From Streptomyces aurantiogriseus (GTDB lineage: Bacteria; Actinomycetota; Actinomycetes; Streptomycetales; Streptomycetaceae), in the NCBI RefSeq assembly GCF_014649375.1, contig NZ_BMSX01000014.1, positions 124,001 through 188,000 of the forward strand: a stretch of DNA of 64,000 bases, in the 5' to 3' direction. Shown here piece after piece: positions 40,376 through 48,814 of the stretch. The position numbers and the translations under genes are program-made. The stretch's first letter is position 1. Each line of letters opens with the position of its first letter. A model generated the notes under the pieces. That model was not told the origin of the DNA, did no database searches, and saw nothing but the letters and a program-made list of their open reading frames with translations.

Positions 40376-41812
40376 CTAGAAGGGGTACGGCGCCACGTCC
40401 CCGCGCACCGTCGTCCAGCGCACGTCGGTGAAGGCCTCCAGGTTGGCCTCGCCGCCGAAGCGGGCGCCGGTGCCGGAGGCGGCGATCCCGCCGAACGGCG
40501 CCACGGCCTCGTCGTTCACCGTCTGGTCGTTGATGTGGACGATGCCGGTCGGGATGCGTTCTGCGAGTTCGAGGCCGCGGGCGGCGTCGCGGGTGACGAT
40601 GCCCAGGGAGAGGCCGTAGGAGCTCTCCGCGGCCAGGGCGGCGGCCTCGTCCGGGGTGGAGAAGGCACGCACCGGGGCCACGGGGCCGAAGACCTCCTCC
40701 GCGTACGCGGGCGTGCGGTCGTCGACGCCCGCGAGGACGGTGGGCCGGTAGAAGAGGTTCTCGTGCGTGCCGCCCGCCGCGAGTTTCGCGCCGGCGGCCG
40801 TGCTGGCCTCCACCAGGCCGTGGACCTTGGTGAGTTGGCCTTCGTCGATGAGGGGGCCGAGGTGGACCTGGGCGCGGTGCGGGTCACCGACGGCCAGGGA
40901 GTCGGCCTTCGCCGCGAGCCGCTCGACGTACTCCTCGTAGAGGGAGGCGTGCACGAGGTGGCGGCCGGTGGTCATGCAGATCTGGCCCTGGTGGAAGAAC
41001 GAGCCCCAGGCGGCCGTGGAGATCACCGCGTCGAGGTCGGCGTCCTCCAGCACGACGAGGGCGGAGTTGCCGCCCAGTTCCAGGTGGGCGCGCTTGAGGT
41101 GGCGTCCGGCGGCCTCGCCGACGGCCCGGCCGGCCGCGGTGGAGCCGGTGAAGGAGATGACGGGCACGCGCGGGTCGGCGACCAGGGCCGCGCCGGTCTC
41201 GGGGCCGCCCGGCAGGACGTGCAACAGGCCCTCGGGCAGACCGGCCTCGGCGAAGACAGCGGCCAGGGACAGCCCGCCGCACACCGCCGTACGCGGGTCC
41301 GGCTTCAGGACGACCGCGTTGCCGAGCGCGAGGGCGGGCGCGACGGAGCGGATGGACAGAATCAGCGGGGCGTTGAACGGGGAGATCACGCCCACGACGC
41401 CGACGGGCACACGCCGGGTGTACGACAGCCGGGGCGCCTCGCTGGGCAGGACCTGACCGGCCGGGCGGGAGGCGAGGGCGGCGGCCTCGTAGCACTCCTG
41501 GGCGGCGACGTGCAGTTCGAAGTCGGCCTTGCCGGGGATGGAGCCCGACTCACGCACGAGCCATTCCCGCAGCTCTTCGGCGTGCGCGGCGAACAGGTCG
41601 CCGGCCTTGCGCAGCACTCCCGCACGGACGAAGTGCGGGACGCGGGCCCACTCGGCCTGGGCGGCGCGGGCCGCCTCGGCGGCCGGGGCGACGTCCTCGG
41701 CGCCGGCCAGGACGACCGTGCCGAGGGTGTCGCCGGTGGCGGGCTCGGTGACGGGGTGCTGGGGGCCCGACAGGGTGCGGGACTGCCAGGTCGTGGGGTC
41801 GAGCAACGGCAT
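40376..41812 (-). CDS. Benzaldehyde/vanillin-type aldehyde dehydrogenase
   Basis: 478 residues. ALDH superfamily with general base Glu245 in HLELGGNS and nucleophile Cys279 in QGQICMTTGR; NAD-binding FTGSTAAGR near 221. LEAFTDVRWTTVRGDVAPYPF at the C-terminus is typical of benzaldehyde and vanillin dehydrogenases. Start ATG 41810-41812 with GGAGAG upstream. Encoded directly after pobA (30-bp gap), which suggests oxidation of 4-hydroxybenzaldehyde to 4-hydroxybenzoate, the substrate of PobA. Convergent with trxA. Confidence 0.88.
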   Translation of the reverse strand: MPLLDPTTWQSRTLSGPQHPVTEPATGDTLGTVVLAGAEDVAPAAEAARAAQAEWARVPHFVRAGVLRKAGDLFAAHAEELREWLVRESGSIPGKADFELHVAAQECYEAAALASRPAGQVLPSEAPRLSYTRRVPVGVVGVISPFNAPLILSIRSVAPALALGNAVVLKPDPRTAVCGGLSLAAVFAEAGLPEGLLHVLPGGPETGAALVADPRVPVISFTGSTAAGRAVGEAAGRHLKRAHLELGGNSALVVLEDADLDAVISTAAWGSFFHQGQICMTTGRHLVHASLYEEYVERLAAKADSLAVGDPHRAQVHLGPLIDEGQLTKVHGLVEASTAAGAKLAAGGTHENLFYRPTVLAGVDDRTPAYAEEVFGPVAPVRAFSTPDEAAALAAESSYGLSLGIVTRDAARGLELAERIPTGIVHINDQTVNDEAVAPFGGIAASGTGARFGGEANLEAFTDVRWTTVRGDVAPYPF

Positions 41813-41842
41813 GACGGCTCTCCGATCAGTCACCCGCGGGAC

Positions 41843-43021
41843 TCACGTGGGAAGCGGAAGTCCCGTGTAGTTCGCCGCCAGTTCGGCGGCCGCGTGGCGG
41901 GATGCGGTGATCCGGCGCAGCCGGGCGAGCTGCAGGTGGTGGTCGAACGCATCCCCATCTGGTTGAGCGTGCAACATCCTAGTCATGTCGTAGGAGAAAC
42001 GGGTGGCCTGCCACACCCGCTCCAGGCACAGGTCCGAGTACCCGTCCAGGAGCCGGGTGGAGCCTGTGGCGTGCAGTGCGGTGAAGGCGTGGGCGAGCAC
42101 GCTGACGTCCGAGACGGCCAGGTTGAGTCCCTTGGCGCCGGTCGGCGGGACGATGTGGGCGGCGTCCCCGGCGAGCAGGAGCCGGCCGTGGCGCATCGGC
42201 GCGTGGACCTGGCTGCGCATCGGGGTGACCGCCTTGGCGGTGATCGGGCCGCGGTTCAGGGTCCAGTCACCGTCGATGGCGAAGCGCGCGGCGAGTTCGT
42301 CCCAGATCCGGTCGTCGGGCCAGTCGTCGAGGCTGGTGTCGTTGGGGACCTGGAGGTAGAGGCGGGACACATACGGCGAGCGCATGCTGTGCAGGGCGAA
42401 GCCGCGTTCGTGCCGGGCGTAGATCAACTCGTCGCAGGACGGCGGGACTTCGGCGAGGATCCCGAGCCAGGAGTACGGGTAGTCGTGGGTGTACGTCCGG
42501 CCGGCCGCCGCCGGGAAGGCGGCGCGGGCGATGCCGTGGGAGCCGTCGCAGCCGACCACCCAGTCACAGACGAGGGTCTGTTCGCGGCCGTCGTGCAGGA
42601 ATCGTACGACGGGTGTGTCGCTCTCCGGCTTCTCCACGGCGAGCGCCTCCGCCTCGAACAACAGGGGTGGCCCGGCGGCGAGTTGGAGGGCGACGAGGTC
42701 CTTCACGATCTCCGTCTGGGCGTAGATGGTGACGGTGCGGCCGCCGGTGAGGACCGGGAAGTCGAGGTGGTGGCGCTCGCGCTCGAAGCGCAGCTCGATG
42801 CCGTGGTGGACCAGGCCCTCGGTGTCGAGGCGGTGGGCCGCGCCGGCCGCGCGCAGGGCGTCGACCGTGCCCTGCTCCAGCATCCCGGCACGCTGGCGCC
42901 GCTCGACGTACTCGCGTGTCCTGCTCTCCAGGACGACACAGTCGATGCCGGCGCGGTGCAGCAGACGAGCGAGGAGCAGTCCGGCGGGGCCGCCGCCGAT
43001 GATGCCGACCCTTGTGCGCAT
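41843..43021 (-). CDS. pobA: 4-hydroxybenzoate 3-monooxygenase
   Basis: 392 residues, the normal length of PobA. FAD motif GIIGGGPAGLLLARLL at 7-22, the diagnostic RQRAGMLEQGTVDALR near 42, the class-A DG motif VVGCDGSHGIARAAF near 157 and FAD-ribityl motif LLLAGDAAHIVPPTGAKG near 278. Hydroxylates 4-hydroxybenzoate to protocatechuate with NAD(P)H and O2. Followed by the aldehyde dehydrogenase and preceded by a LacI regulator in the same direction, so the three form an aromatic catabolic set. No protocatechuate dioxygenase genes lie in the window. Confidence 0.93.
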   Translation of the reverse strand: MRTRVGIIGGGPAGLLLARLLHRAGIDCVVLESRTREYVERRQRAGMLEQGTVDALRAAGAAHRLDTEGLVHHGIELRFERERHHLDFPVLTGGRTVTIYAQTEIVKDLVALQLAAGPPLLFEAEALAVEKPESDTPVVRFLHDGREQTLVCDWVVGCDGSHGIARAAFPAAAGRTYTHDYPYSWLGILAEVPPSCDELIYARHERGFALHSMRSPYVSRLYLQVPNDTSLDDWPDDRIWDELAARFAIDGDWTLNRGPITAKAVTPMRSQVHAPMRHGRLLLAGDAAHIVPPTGAKGLNLAVSDVSVLAHAFTALHATGSTRLLDGYSDLCLERVWQATRFSYDMTRMLHAQPDGDAFDHHLQLARLRRITASRHAAAELAANYTGLPLPT

Positions 43022-43049
43022 GGCATGCCTCCCCTGGTGCGGCGGTGGG

Positions 43050-44099
43050 TCAGGTGGAGTCGCGGTGCACCACCGTGGCCTCGAACATCTCGTGCGACTC
43101 GGGCTGGGCGCCGGGGTTGCGGACCGCCCGGTCGACCAGCCCGGCGAGGTCGCGGCCGGAGGGCAGCGCGATGCGGACGGTGCTGAGCCGGGGGCGCAGC
43201 AGCCGGCCGAGCATCAGGTCGTCGGCGCCGATGACGGCCGCGTCCTCGGGTATGCGCACGCCCTCGTCCTGCAGGGCGCGCATCAGCAGCATGGCGTACT
43301 CGTCGTTGTAGGCGAAGACCGCGTCGAGGCCGAGGCCGGGCCAGCGGGCGGCGAGGGCGGCCGCGGACTCCTCGGTGTAGGCGAGGGGCAGCTCGGTGAT
43401 GGTGGCGTCGGTGCCCTGCACGGCTTGGCGGGCGCCGGCGAGACGGGGCACGGAGAACATCTTCAGGCCGGGCTCCACGGGGACGACGACACCGATGCGG
43501 CGGCGGCCCCGGGCCACCAGGTGCCCGGCGGCGCTGCGGCCGACGCCGGCGTGGTCCAGGAGCAGGGCGTGGGCGCCCTCGACGGGCTCGGAGCTGAGGG
43601 TCACCACGGCGCGGGCGCCGGAGCGCTTGAGCACGGCGACGCCCTCCGGGCCGAGGCCGGGACCCGGCACCAGGACGGCGACCGGTCGCAGTTCGGCCCA
43701 GGCGCGGGCGGCGTCGTCCCCGTGCAGTCCGCTGGCGCCGTACTGGACGACGATGTAGTCGAGGCGGCTGAGGGCGCCCTGGAAGTCGTGCACGAACTGG
43801 CTGTAGAGGGGCCCGGCCGGGACGGGCGGGGCGGGCATCAGGACCATCCGGCTGTGTCCCGCGCGCAGCGTGCGGGCGGCCGCGTGCGGGACGTACCCGA
43901 GTTCCTTCGCGGCCTGGTGGACGCGGCGGCGCGTGGGCTCGCTGATCCGTACGGCGCTGGTGTTGTTCAGGACGTAGGAGACGGTCGCGCGCGAGACGCC
44001 GGCCAGGCGGGCCACGTCGGCGCTCGTGGGCACGGAGCGCGGCGCCGACGACGGTGTCGGCGCGGGCGTGTTCGGTATCTGCACCATGACGTACCGCAT
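43050..44099 (-). CDS. LacI-family regulator upstream of pobA
   Basis: 349 residues: HTH at ~28-48 (SADVARLAGVSRATVSYVLN), then a LacI sensor domain that ends EMFEATVVHRDST. The sensor has no clear sugar-binding signature. Its place 28 bp before pobA suggests control of the aromatic genes, although PobA regulators are usually IclR or AraC proteins; a LacI member here is unusual. Two in-frame ATGs (44099 and 44087) are possible and neither has a good ribosome site. Confidence 0.88.
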   Translation of the reverse strand: MRYVMVQIPNTPAPTPSSAPRSVPTSADVARLAGVSRATVSYVLNNTSAVRISEPTRRRVHQAAKELGYVPHAAARTLRAGHSRMVLMPAPPVPAGPLYSQFVHDFQGALSRLDYIVVQYGASGLHGDDAARAWAELRPVAVLVPGPGLGPEGVAVLKRSGARAVVTLSSEPVEGAHALLLDHAGVGRSAAGHLVARGRRRIGVVVPVEPGLKMFSVPRLAGARQAVQGTDATITELPLAYTEESAAALAARWPGLGLDAVFAYNDEYAMLLMRALQDEGVRIPEDAAVIGADDLMLGRLLRPRLSTVRIALPSGRDLAGLVDRAVRNPGAQPESHEMFEATVVHRDST

Positions 44100-44170
44100 C
44101 TTGGCAGACGCGGTCGGGGCGGGGTCGGGCGGGGGAACACGAAGTGGCGCTCCACGGCCCCGCGTTACCG

Positions 44171-44187
44171 CGGAACCCCCCGTTCCG
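44171..44187 (-). terminator. Small hairpin directly after the TetR stop
   Basis: CGGAAC (44171-44176), 5-nt C loop, GTTCCG (44182-44187), touching the stop codon at 44188. Six-bp stem; a modest terminator or mRNA-end stabiliser for the leftward tetR gene. Confidence 0.4.
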
Positions 44188-44838
44188 TCACCCCCGTGTC
44201 ACACGGTCCACCAGGTCGTTCCAGGCGGCCTCCAGCCGCTCCAGCGACATGCCGCACTGGCGGGTCAGGTGATGTATGAGGACCGGGTTGAGGGAGCCCA
44301 TCAGGGTGTGGGCGAGCAGGTCGCCGTCCGCGTCCGGTGCCGCCTGCCGCAGCAGCAGCGCGAGGTGGCCCTGGTGGAGACGGCGCACCGGCACCAGGAA
44401 CCGGCGGTCCGCGCCTGGCTCGGCGGCCAGTTGCAGATCCAGTTCGCCGACCGATCGCCGCAGCACCGCGATGCCGAACGCCCGCAGCCGCTCCACGGGC
44501 GGCGCGCCGGGCCCCAGCGGCGGGGGACCGGTCAGGAAGGCCGCCTGGAACTTCCTCTCGGAGTGGTCCAGCAGGGCGTTCAGCAGGCCGGTACGGTCGC
44601 CGAAGCGACGGAAAACCGTCCCCTTGCCGACGTTCGCCGCGGCGGCCACCGCCTCCATCGTGACCGCGGTCACGCCGTGCTCGGCGATCAGACGGGCGGC
44701 GGCGTCCAGCAGCCGGGCCCGGTTGCGGGCCGCGTCGGCGCGCAGACAGGGCTCGTCCCCAGGCGGCCCGAGCTGCAGCAACTCGGGTTCACCGACGGTC
44801 TCCTCGGGCTTCGGCAGGGGTGGCAGGGCGGCGGACAT
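44188..44838 (-). CDS. TetR-family transcriptional regulator
   Basis: 216 residues. TetR HTH at ~35-80 (ARLLDAAARLIAEHGVTAVT, then NVGKGTVFRRFGDRTGLL) after an unusually long N-terminal extension (~33 residues, PEETVGEPELLQLGPPGDEP). No ribosome site at the ATG (44836-44838), but a TACGCT -10 box ends 6 nt upstream (complement of 44845-44850), so it is probably leaderless. Divergent from the NADPH-FMN reductase; both promoters contain the same palindromic site, so it should repress itself and the reductase. Confidence 0.92.
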   Translation of the reverse strand: MSAALPPLPKPEETVGEPELLQLGPPGDEPCLRADAARNRARLLDAAARLIAEHGVTAVTMEAVAAAANVGKGTVFRRFGDRTGLLNALLDHSERKFQAAFLTGPPPLGPGAPPVERLRAFGIAVLRRSVGELDLQLAAEPGADRRFLVPVRRLHQGHLALLLRQAAPDADGDLLAHTLMGSLNPVLIHHLTRQCGMSLERLEAAWNDLVDRVTRG

Positions 44839-44869
44839 GAACACAGCGTAAAGCACCGGGAATGAAACT

Positions 44870-44918
44870 GGACCGCGGTCCGGTTAGAGTGATACAACCT
44901 TAAACGGACCTCGGTCCG
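44870..44918. promoter_or_regulatory. Paired TetR operators GGACC-N2-GGTCC
   Basis: GGACCGCGGTCC (44870-44881) and CGGACCTCGGTCCG (44905-44918) share GGACC/GGTCC arms, centre distance 36 bp. The first covers the -35 region of tetR; the second lies upstream of the reductase start. Likely sites of the adjacent TetR protein. Confidence 0.7.
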
Positions 44919-44955
44919 GATAGTTACGGCCATGTTTCAGCCCCTGGGAGTACCC

Positions 44956-45519
44956 ATGTCTGTTCGCATTCTCGCGCTCGTCGGCAGCCTCCGCGCCGGT
45001 TCGACCAACCGCCAGCTCGCCGAGGCGGCCGTCAAGTTCGCTCCCGAGGGCGCCGAGGTCAACCTCTTCGAGGGCCTGGGCGACATCCCCTTCTACAACG
45101 AGGACATCGACGTCGAGGGCAGCGTCCCGGCCGCGGCCGCCAAGCTGCGCGAGGCCGCCCAGGCCGCCGACGCCTTCCTGCTCTTCTCCCCCGAGTACAA
45201 CGGCACGATCCCGGCCGTCCTGAAGAACGCCATCGACTGGCTGTCCCGCCCGTACGGCGCCGGCGCCTTCGGCGGCAAGCCCGTCGCCGTGGTCGGCACC
45301 GCCTTCGGCCAGTACGGCGGCGTGTGGGCGCAGGACGAGGCCCGCAAGGCCGTGGGCATCGCCGGCGGCAAGGTCATCGAGGACCTCAAGCTCTCCATCC
45401 CCGGCTCCCTGACCCGCTTCGCCGAGACCCACCCGGCCGACGACGCCGAGGTCGCCGCGCAGCTGACCGAGGTCGTCGCGCGTCTGCACGGCCACGCGGG
45501 CGAGGTCGCGGCCGCCTGA
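44956..45519 (+). CDS. NADPH-dependent FMN reductase (NAD(P)H quinone reductase-like)
   Basis: 187 residues, flavodoxin-like fold. Phosphate loop LVGSLRAGSTNRQLAEA at ~8-24 and the family motif SPEYNGTIPAVLKNAIDWLSRP near 79 bind FMN; GTAFGQYGG near 115 completes the site. Start ATG 44956 has GGGAG 5 nt upstream. Reduces FMN, quinones, azo compounds or chromate at NADPH expense, and commonly protects against electrophiles. Controlled by the divergent TetR through the operators at 44870-44918. Followed by a strong terminator. Confidence 0.92.
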   Translation: MSVRILALVGSLRAGSTNRQLAEAAVKFAPEGAEVNLFEGLGDIPFYNEDIDVEGSVPAAAAKLREAAQAADAFLLFSPEYNGTIPAVLKNAIDWLSRPYGAGAFGGKPVAVVGTAFGQYGGVWAQDEARKAVGIAGGKVIEDLKLSIPGSLTRFAETHPADDAEVAAQLTEVVARLHGHAGEVAAA

Positions 45520-45560
45520 GCGCCGTAGATACCGCGTCTGCGGCATGATCCGCCGGACAG

Positions 45561-45598
45561 GCCGAAGGGGCCCGGAGAAACCTCCGGGCCCCTTCGGC
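45561..45598. terminator. Strong bidirectional terminator
   Basis: Perfect 17-bp stem GCCGAAGGGGCCCGGAG / CTCCGGGCCCCTTCGGC (45561-45577 and 45582-45598) with loop AAAC, between convergent stops at 45519 and 45604. Confidence 0.9.
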
Positions 45599-45603
45599 GT
45601 GGC

Positions 45604-46485
45604 TCAGTCCAGCTCCGCGAGACGCTCGACTGCGGGGGCCACGAACCGCTCGATCCACCCGGCCGTCTCCCCCAGGCGTGGCGCGAGGATCACGGTGTCG
45701 ACGCCGAGTTCGGCGTAGCCGGTGATGTCACGCAGGAAGGCGTCGAGGTCCCCTTCGGTGGCCGGATCGGCGCCGTAGGTGAGCGTCTTCAGGATGGTGT
45801 CGTAGTCGCGGCCCTCGGTCTCGCAGTGGCCGCGCAGCACCTCCAGCTTGTGCCGGACCTCCTCGGGTGAGGAGGTGAACAGGTTGCAGGCGTCCCCGTA
45901 GCGCGCGACCAGCCGCAGCGTCTTGCGCTCACCCCCGCCGCCGATCAGGATCTCCGGGCGCGGGGCGCTGACCGGAGCCGGGACGCACAGGGTCTCGGCC
46001 AGCCGGTAGTGGCGGCCCTCGAAGGGGCCGTTGTCGTCCGGGTCCCACATCCGCAGACAGATCCGCAGGGTCTCCTCCAGCCGCTCGAACCGCTCGGCGA
46101 CCGGCGGGAACGTCACGCCCAGCCCCGCGTGTTCACGGTCGTACCAGGCCGCCCCGATCCCCAGCCAGGCCCGCCCGCCGGACACCACGTCGAGCGTGGT
46201 GGCGATCTTGGCGAGCAGCCCGGGGTGCCGGTAGGTCACGCCCGTGACCAGCGCGCCGAGCCGGACGGTGGAGGTGTGGGCCGCGAGGTAGGCCAGGGTG
46301 GTGTACGCCTCCAGCATGGGTTGCTCGGCGCCACCGTTGAACTCCATCTGGAAGTAGTGGTCCATCACCGACAGCCGGCTCACGCCCGCCGCCTCCGCCG
46401 CCTCGCCGGCCGCGGCGAGTTCGGCGCCGATCGCGGGCGCGCCCCCGGAGTGACCGAACTGGTTGATGTGCACGCCCACACGCAT
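45604..46485 (-). CDS. LLM-class F420-dependent oxidoreductase
   Basis: 293 residues, luciferase-like TIM barrel. MRVGVHINQFGHSGGAPAIG at the N-terminus, then LAAHTSTVRLGALVTGVTYRHPGLLAKI near 88 in two parts and PEILIGGGGERKTLRLVARYGDACN near 178, all typical of the F420-dependent branch (TIGR03560-like). Uses F420H2 or FMNH2; substrate unknown. GGAGA precedes the ATG. Convergent with the FMN reductase across a strong terminator, and divergent from the FkbM gene over a 178-bp gap in which I see no gene. Confidence 0.9.
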   Translation of the reverse strand: MRVGVHINQFGHSGGAPAIGAELAAAGEAAEAAGVSRLSVMDHYFQMEFNGGAEQPMLEAYTTLAYLAAHTSTVRLGALVTGVTYRHPGLLAKIATTLDVVSGGRAWLGIGAAWYDREHAGLGVTFPPVAERFERLEETLRICLRMWDPDDNGPFEGRHYRLAETLCVPAPVSAPRPEILIGGGGERKTLRLVARYGDACNLFTSSPEEVRHKLEVLRGHCETEGRDYDTILKTLTYGADPATEGDLDAFLRDITGYAELGVDTVILAPRLGETAGWIERFVAPAVERLAELD

Positions 46486-46663
46486 GTCCGTCTCCGTTCA
46501 CCGGGGTCTCGCCGATCCTCGTGACGCTAGATCTTGGAGCGCACTCGAAGTCAAGGCTCCCCGTCCCGGCCGAACCGTGTGTATGTAAGAAGCCGGTTAC
46601 CGCAGTGCCGAATGTCGTTCAACCAGGCGACCGCGGCCCGCCCTGTCTGATAGGGGTGGCTGG

Positions 46664-47611
46664 ATGCAGACCCTTTACCGACGACTCCTCCGGCTGATGC
46701 CCCGCCTCGGTGTGGAGGTGACCGACCTCGCCCCCGGCGCAGCGCTGGTCTCCCGGTCCACCGCCCGCTACTCGGTCACCGGCGCGGACAAGAGCACCTG
46801 GATCGTCCGGCGGACGAAGAACGGCGCGGCGGACGACACCGGCGGCGGCAGCGCGGTCCGGCTCGGCGAGAGCGGCGCGGTGCTCCTGATGGACGGGGCG
46901 GCCCGCGAGGACGAGCGCAGGCTGCAGTTGGCGGCCGCCGAGTACCTGTGCACCCAGCACGTGGCCGCCATGCTGGACCTGTACGGCGTGAACTGCGTCT
47001 TCGACGTCGGCGCCAACACCGGCCAGTACGCCCGGCGACTGCGCCGGCTCGGCTACCGCGGCCGGATCGTCTCCTTCGAGCCCGCCCCCGAGACGTTCGC
47101 CCGGCTGGAGCAGGCCGCCGCGAGCGACCCCGACTGGCGGGTGTACCCCTGCGCCCTGGGCCGCGAGGACACGGCCGCCGCCCTGCACACCGGCTGGAAG
47201 ACGATGAACTCCCTGCTGGCCCCCAGCGACTACGGCAAGGACCGCTACGGGCGGTTCGCCACGTCCGACACCGCTCAGATCCCGGTCCGCCGACTGGACG
47301 GGATCATGGACGAGGCCCTGGAGGGGCTGGCCGGGCCGCGCCCCTTCCTGAAGATGGACACCCAGGGCTACGACCTGGAGGTGTTCGCCGGGGCCGGGGA
47401 GCGGATCGCGGAGTTCGTGGGCCTGCAGTCCGAGGTCGCCGTGTTGCGGCTGTACGAGGGCAGCCCGCCCATGGCCGAGGCGATCGCCGCGTACGAGACG
47501 GGCGGGTTCGGCATCACCGGGATGTACCCGGTGACGCGTGAGGCGACCACCGGGCGGGTGATCGAGTTCGACTGCGTGATGATGCGCGCGGACGCGGCGC
47601 CTACACCGTAG
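46664..47611 (+). CDS. FkbM-family methyltransferase
   Basis: 315 residues. The SAM-binding core starts near residue 112 (VFDVGANTGQYARRLR) and continues with IVSFEPAPETFARLE and KMDTQGYDLEVFAGAGE near 225, the standard FkbM motifs. FkbM enzymes O-methylate sugars, polyketides or glycans. The ~100-residue N-terminal extension is helical without clear function. Not in a biosynthetic cluster. Its 3' end overlaps the convergent terC gene by 11 bp. Confidence 0.88.
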   Translation: MQTLYRRLLRLMPRLGVEVTDLAPGAALVSRSTARYSVTGADKSTWIVRRTKNGAADDTGGGSAVRLGESGAVLLMDGAAREDERRLQLAAAEYLCTQHVAAMLDLYGVNCVFDVGANTGQYARRLRRLGYRGRIVSFEPAPETFARLEQAAASDPDWRVYPCALGREDTAAALHTGWKTMNSLLAPSDYGKDRYGRFATSDTAQIPVRRLDGIMDEALEGLAGPRPFLKMDTQGYDLEVFAGAGERIAEFVGLQSEVAVLRLYEGSPPMAEAIAAYETGGFGITGMYPVTREATTGRVIEFDCVMMRADAAPTP

Positions 47612-48572
47612 AGGTGTCCTGCGCGGCCTCCTCCTGCCGCTTCGCGGCTCGCAGGCTGGTGACGGTCGTGACGGTGAGGACGAGCACGATGAAGCCCAGC
47701 GAGAAGGGGATGCTGATCTCCGGGACGTGGACCCCGGACTCGTGCAGCGCGTGCAGCAGCAGCTTGACGCCGATGAAGCCCAGGATGATCGACAGGCCGT
47801 AGCTGAGGTGGACCAGCTTCTTCAGCAGGCCGCCGATGAGGAAGTACAGCTGCCGGAGACCCATCAGGGCGAAGGCGTTGGCCGTGAAGACGATGTACGG
47901 GTCCTCGGTCAGCCCGTAGATCGCGGGGATGGAGTCCAGGGCGAACAGGACGTCCGTGGAGCCGATCGCGAGCATCACGACCAGCATCGGGGTCATGACC
48001 CTCTTGCCGTTCTGCTCGATCCACAGCTTCGTGCCGTGGTAGCGGTCGGCCACACCGAAGCGCCGCTCCACCGCCTTGAGCAGCTTGTTCTCCTCGTACT
48101 CCTCGTCATGGCCCTGCTTACGGGCGTCCTGGATCAGCTTCCAGGCGGTCCAGATCAGGAAGGCGCCGAAGAGGTAGAACACCCAGGAGAACGCGGAGAT
48201 GATCGCCGCGCCGGCCGCGATGAACACCGCGCGCAGGACCAGGGCCATCAGGACGCCCACCATGAGCACCCGCTGCTGGTACTGCGTGGGCACCGCGAAC
48301 TTGCCCATGATGAGGACGAAGACGAAGAGGTTGTCGACGCTCAGTGACTTCTCGGTGATGTACCCGGCGAAGAACTCGCCGGTGGGCCTCCCCCCTTCGA
48401 AGAGGAACAGGCCGAGGCCGAACAGGCAGGCCAGGACGATCCAGACGATCGTCCAGGTCCCGGCCTCCTTGACCGACACGTCGTGGGGCTTTCTGCCGAT
48501 GACGAAGTCGACGGCGACGAGCGCGCAGAGGGCTGCGACGGTGAGCAGCCAGACGGAGAGAGGGACGTTCAC
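47601..48572 (-). CDS. TerC-family integral membrane protein
   Basis: 323 residues with about nine membrane helices. EKSLSVDNLFVFVLIMGKF near residue 81 and STDVLFALDSIPAIYGLTED near 197 hold the conserved acidic residues of TerC/Alx proteins, which export manganese or support tellurite resistance and secretion-linked metalation. GTG start 48570-48572 chosen because CAGGAG lies 8 nt upstream and family members begin MNVPLSVWLLTVAALC. Upstream 48573-48814 holds no gene and no riboswitch that I could recognise. Confidence 0.92.
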   Translation of the reverse strand: MNVPLSVWLLTVAALCALVAVDFVIGRKPHDVSVKEAGTWTIVWIVLACLFGLGLFLFEGGRPTGEFFAGYITEKSLSVDNLFVFVLIMGKFAVPTQYQQRVLMVGVLMALVLRAVFIAAGAAIISAFSWVFYLFGAFLIWTAWKLIQDARKQGHDEEYEENKLLKAVERRFGVADRYHGTKLWIEQNGKRVMTPMLVVMLAIGSTDVLFALDSIPAIYGLTEDPYIVFTANAFALMGLRQLYFLIGGLLKKLVHLSYGLSIILGFIGVKLLLHALHESGVHVPEISIPFSLGFIVLVLTVTTVTSLRAAKRQEEAAQDTSTV

Positions 48573-48814
48573 TGGTGGTACTCCTGGTGCCTGCGTGGGG
48601 ATCGACATCGTTGTCCGCCCCGGGCCTGCCCTTCCACCTCCTCGAGGTGAACAAAAGGTCAGGTCCTGGCAAGGAACGAAGGCGGGCGCCGGGTGGCACC
48701 CGCCGGATGGCGGGCAGGTTCCGCCGGACGGCGGTCCTCCGCCGGGCTGCCCGTGCCCCGATGATGACCGCACGAGCCGCACGAGCCGTCGCGTTCCCGC
48801 GTGAGGAGAAGCCG

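Noticed and set aside
48573..48814. Possible manganese (yybP-ykoY) riboswitch before terC
   Set aside because: The leader contains only a short CACCTC/GAGGTG hairpin; I could not find the conserved paired-loop sequences of that riboswitch.
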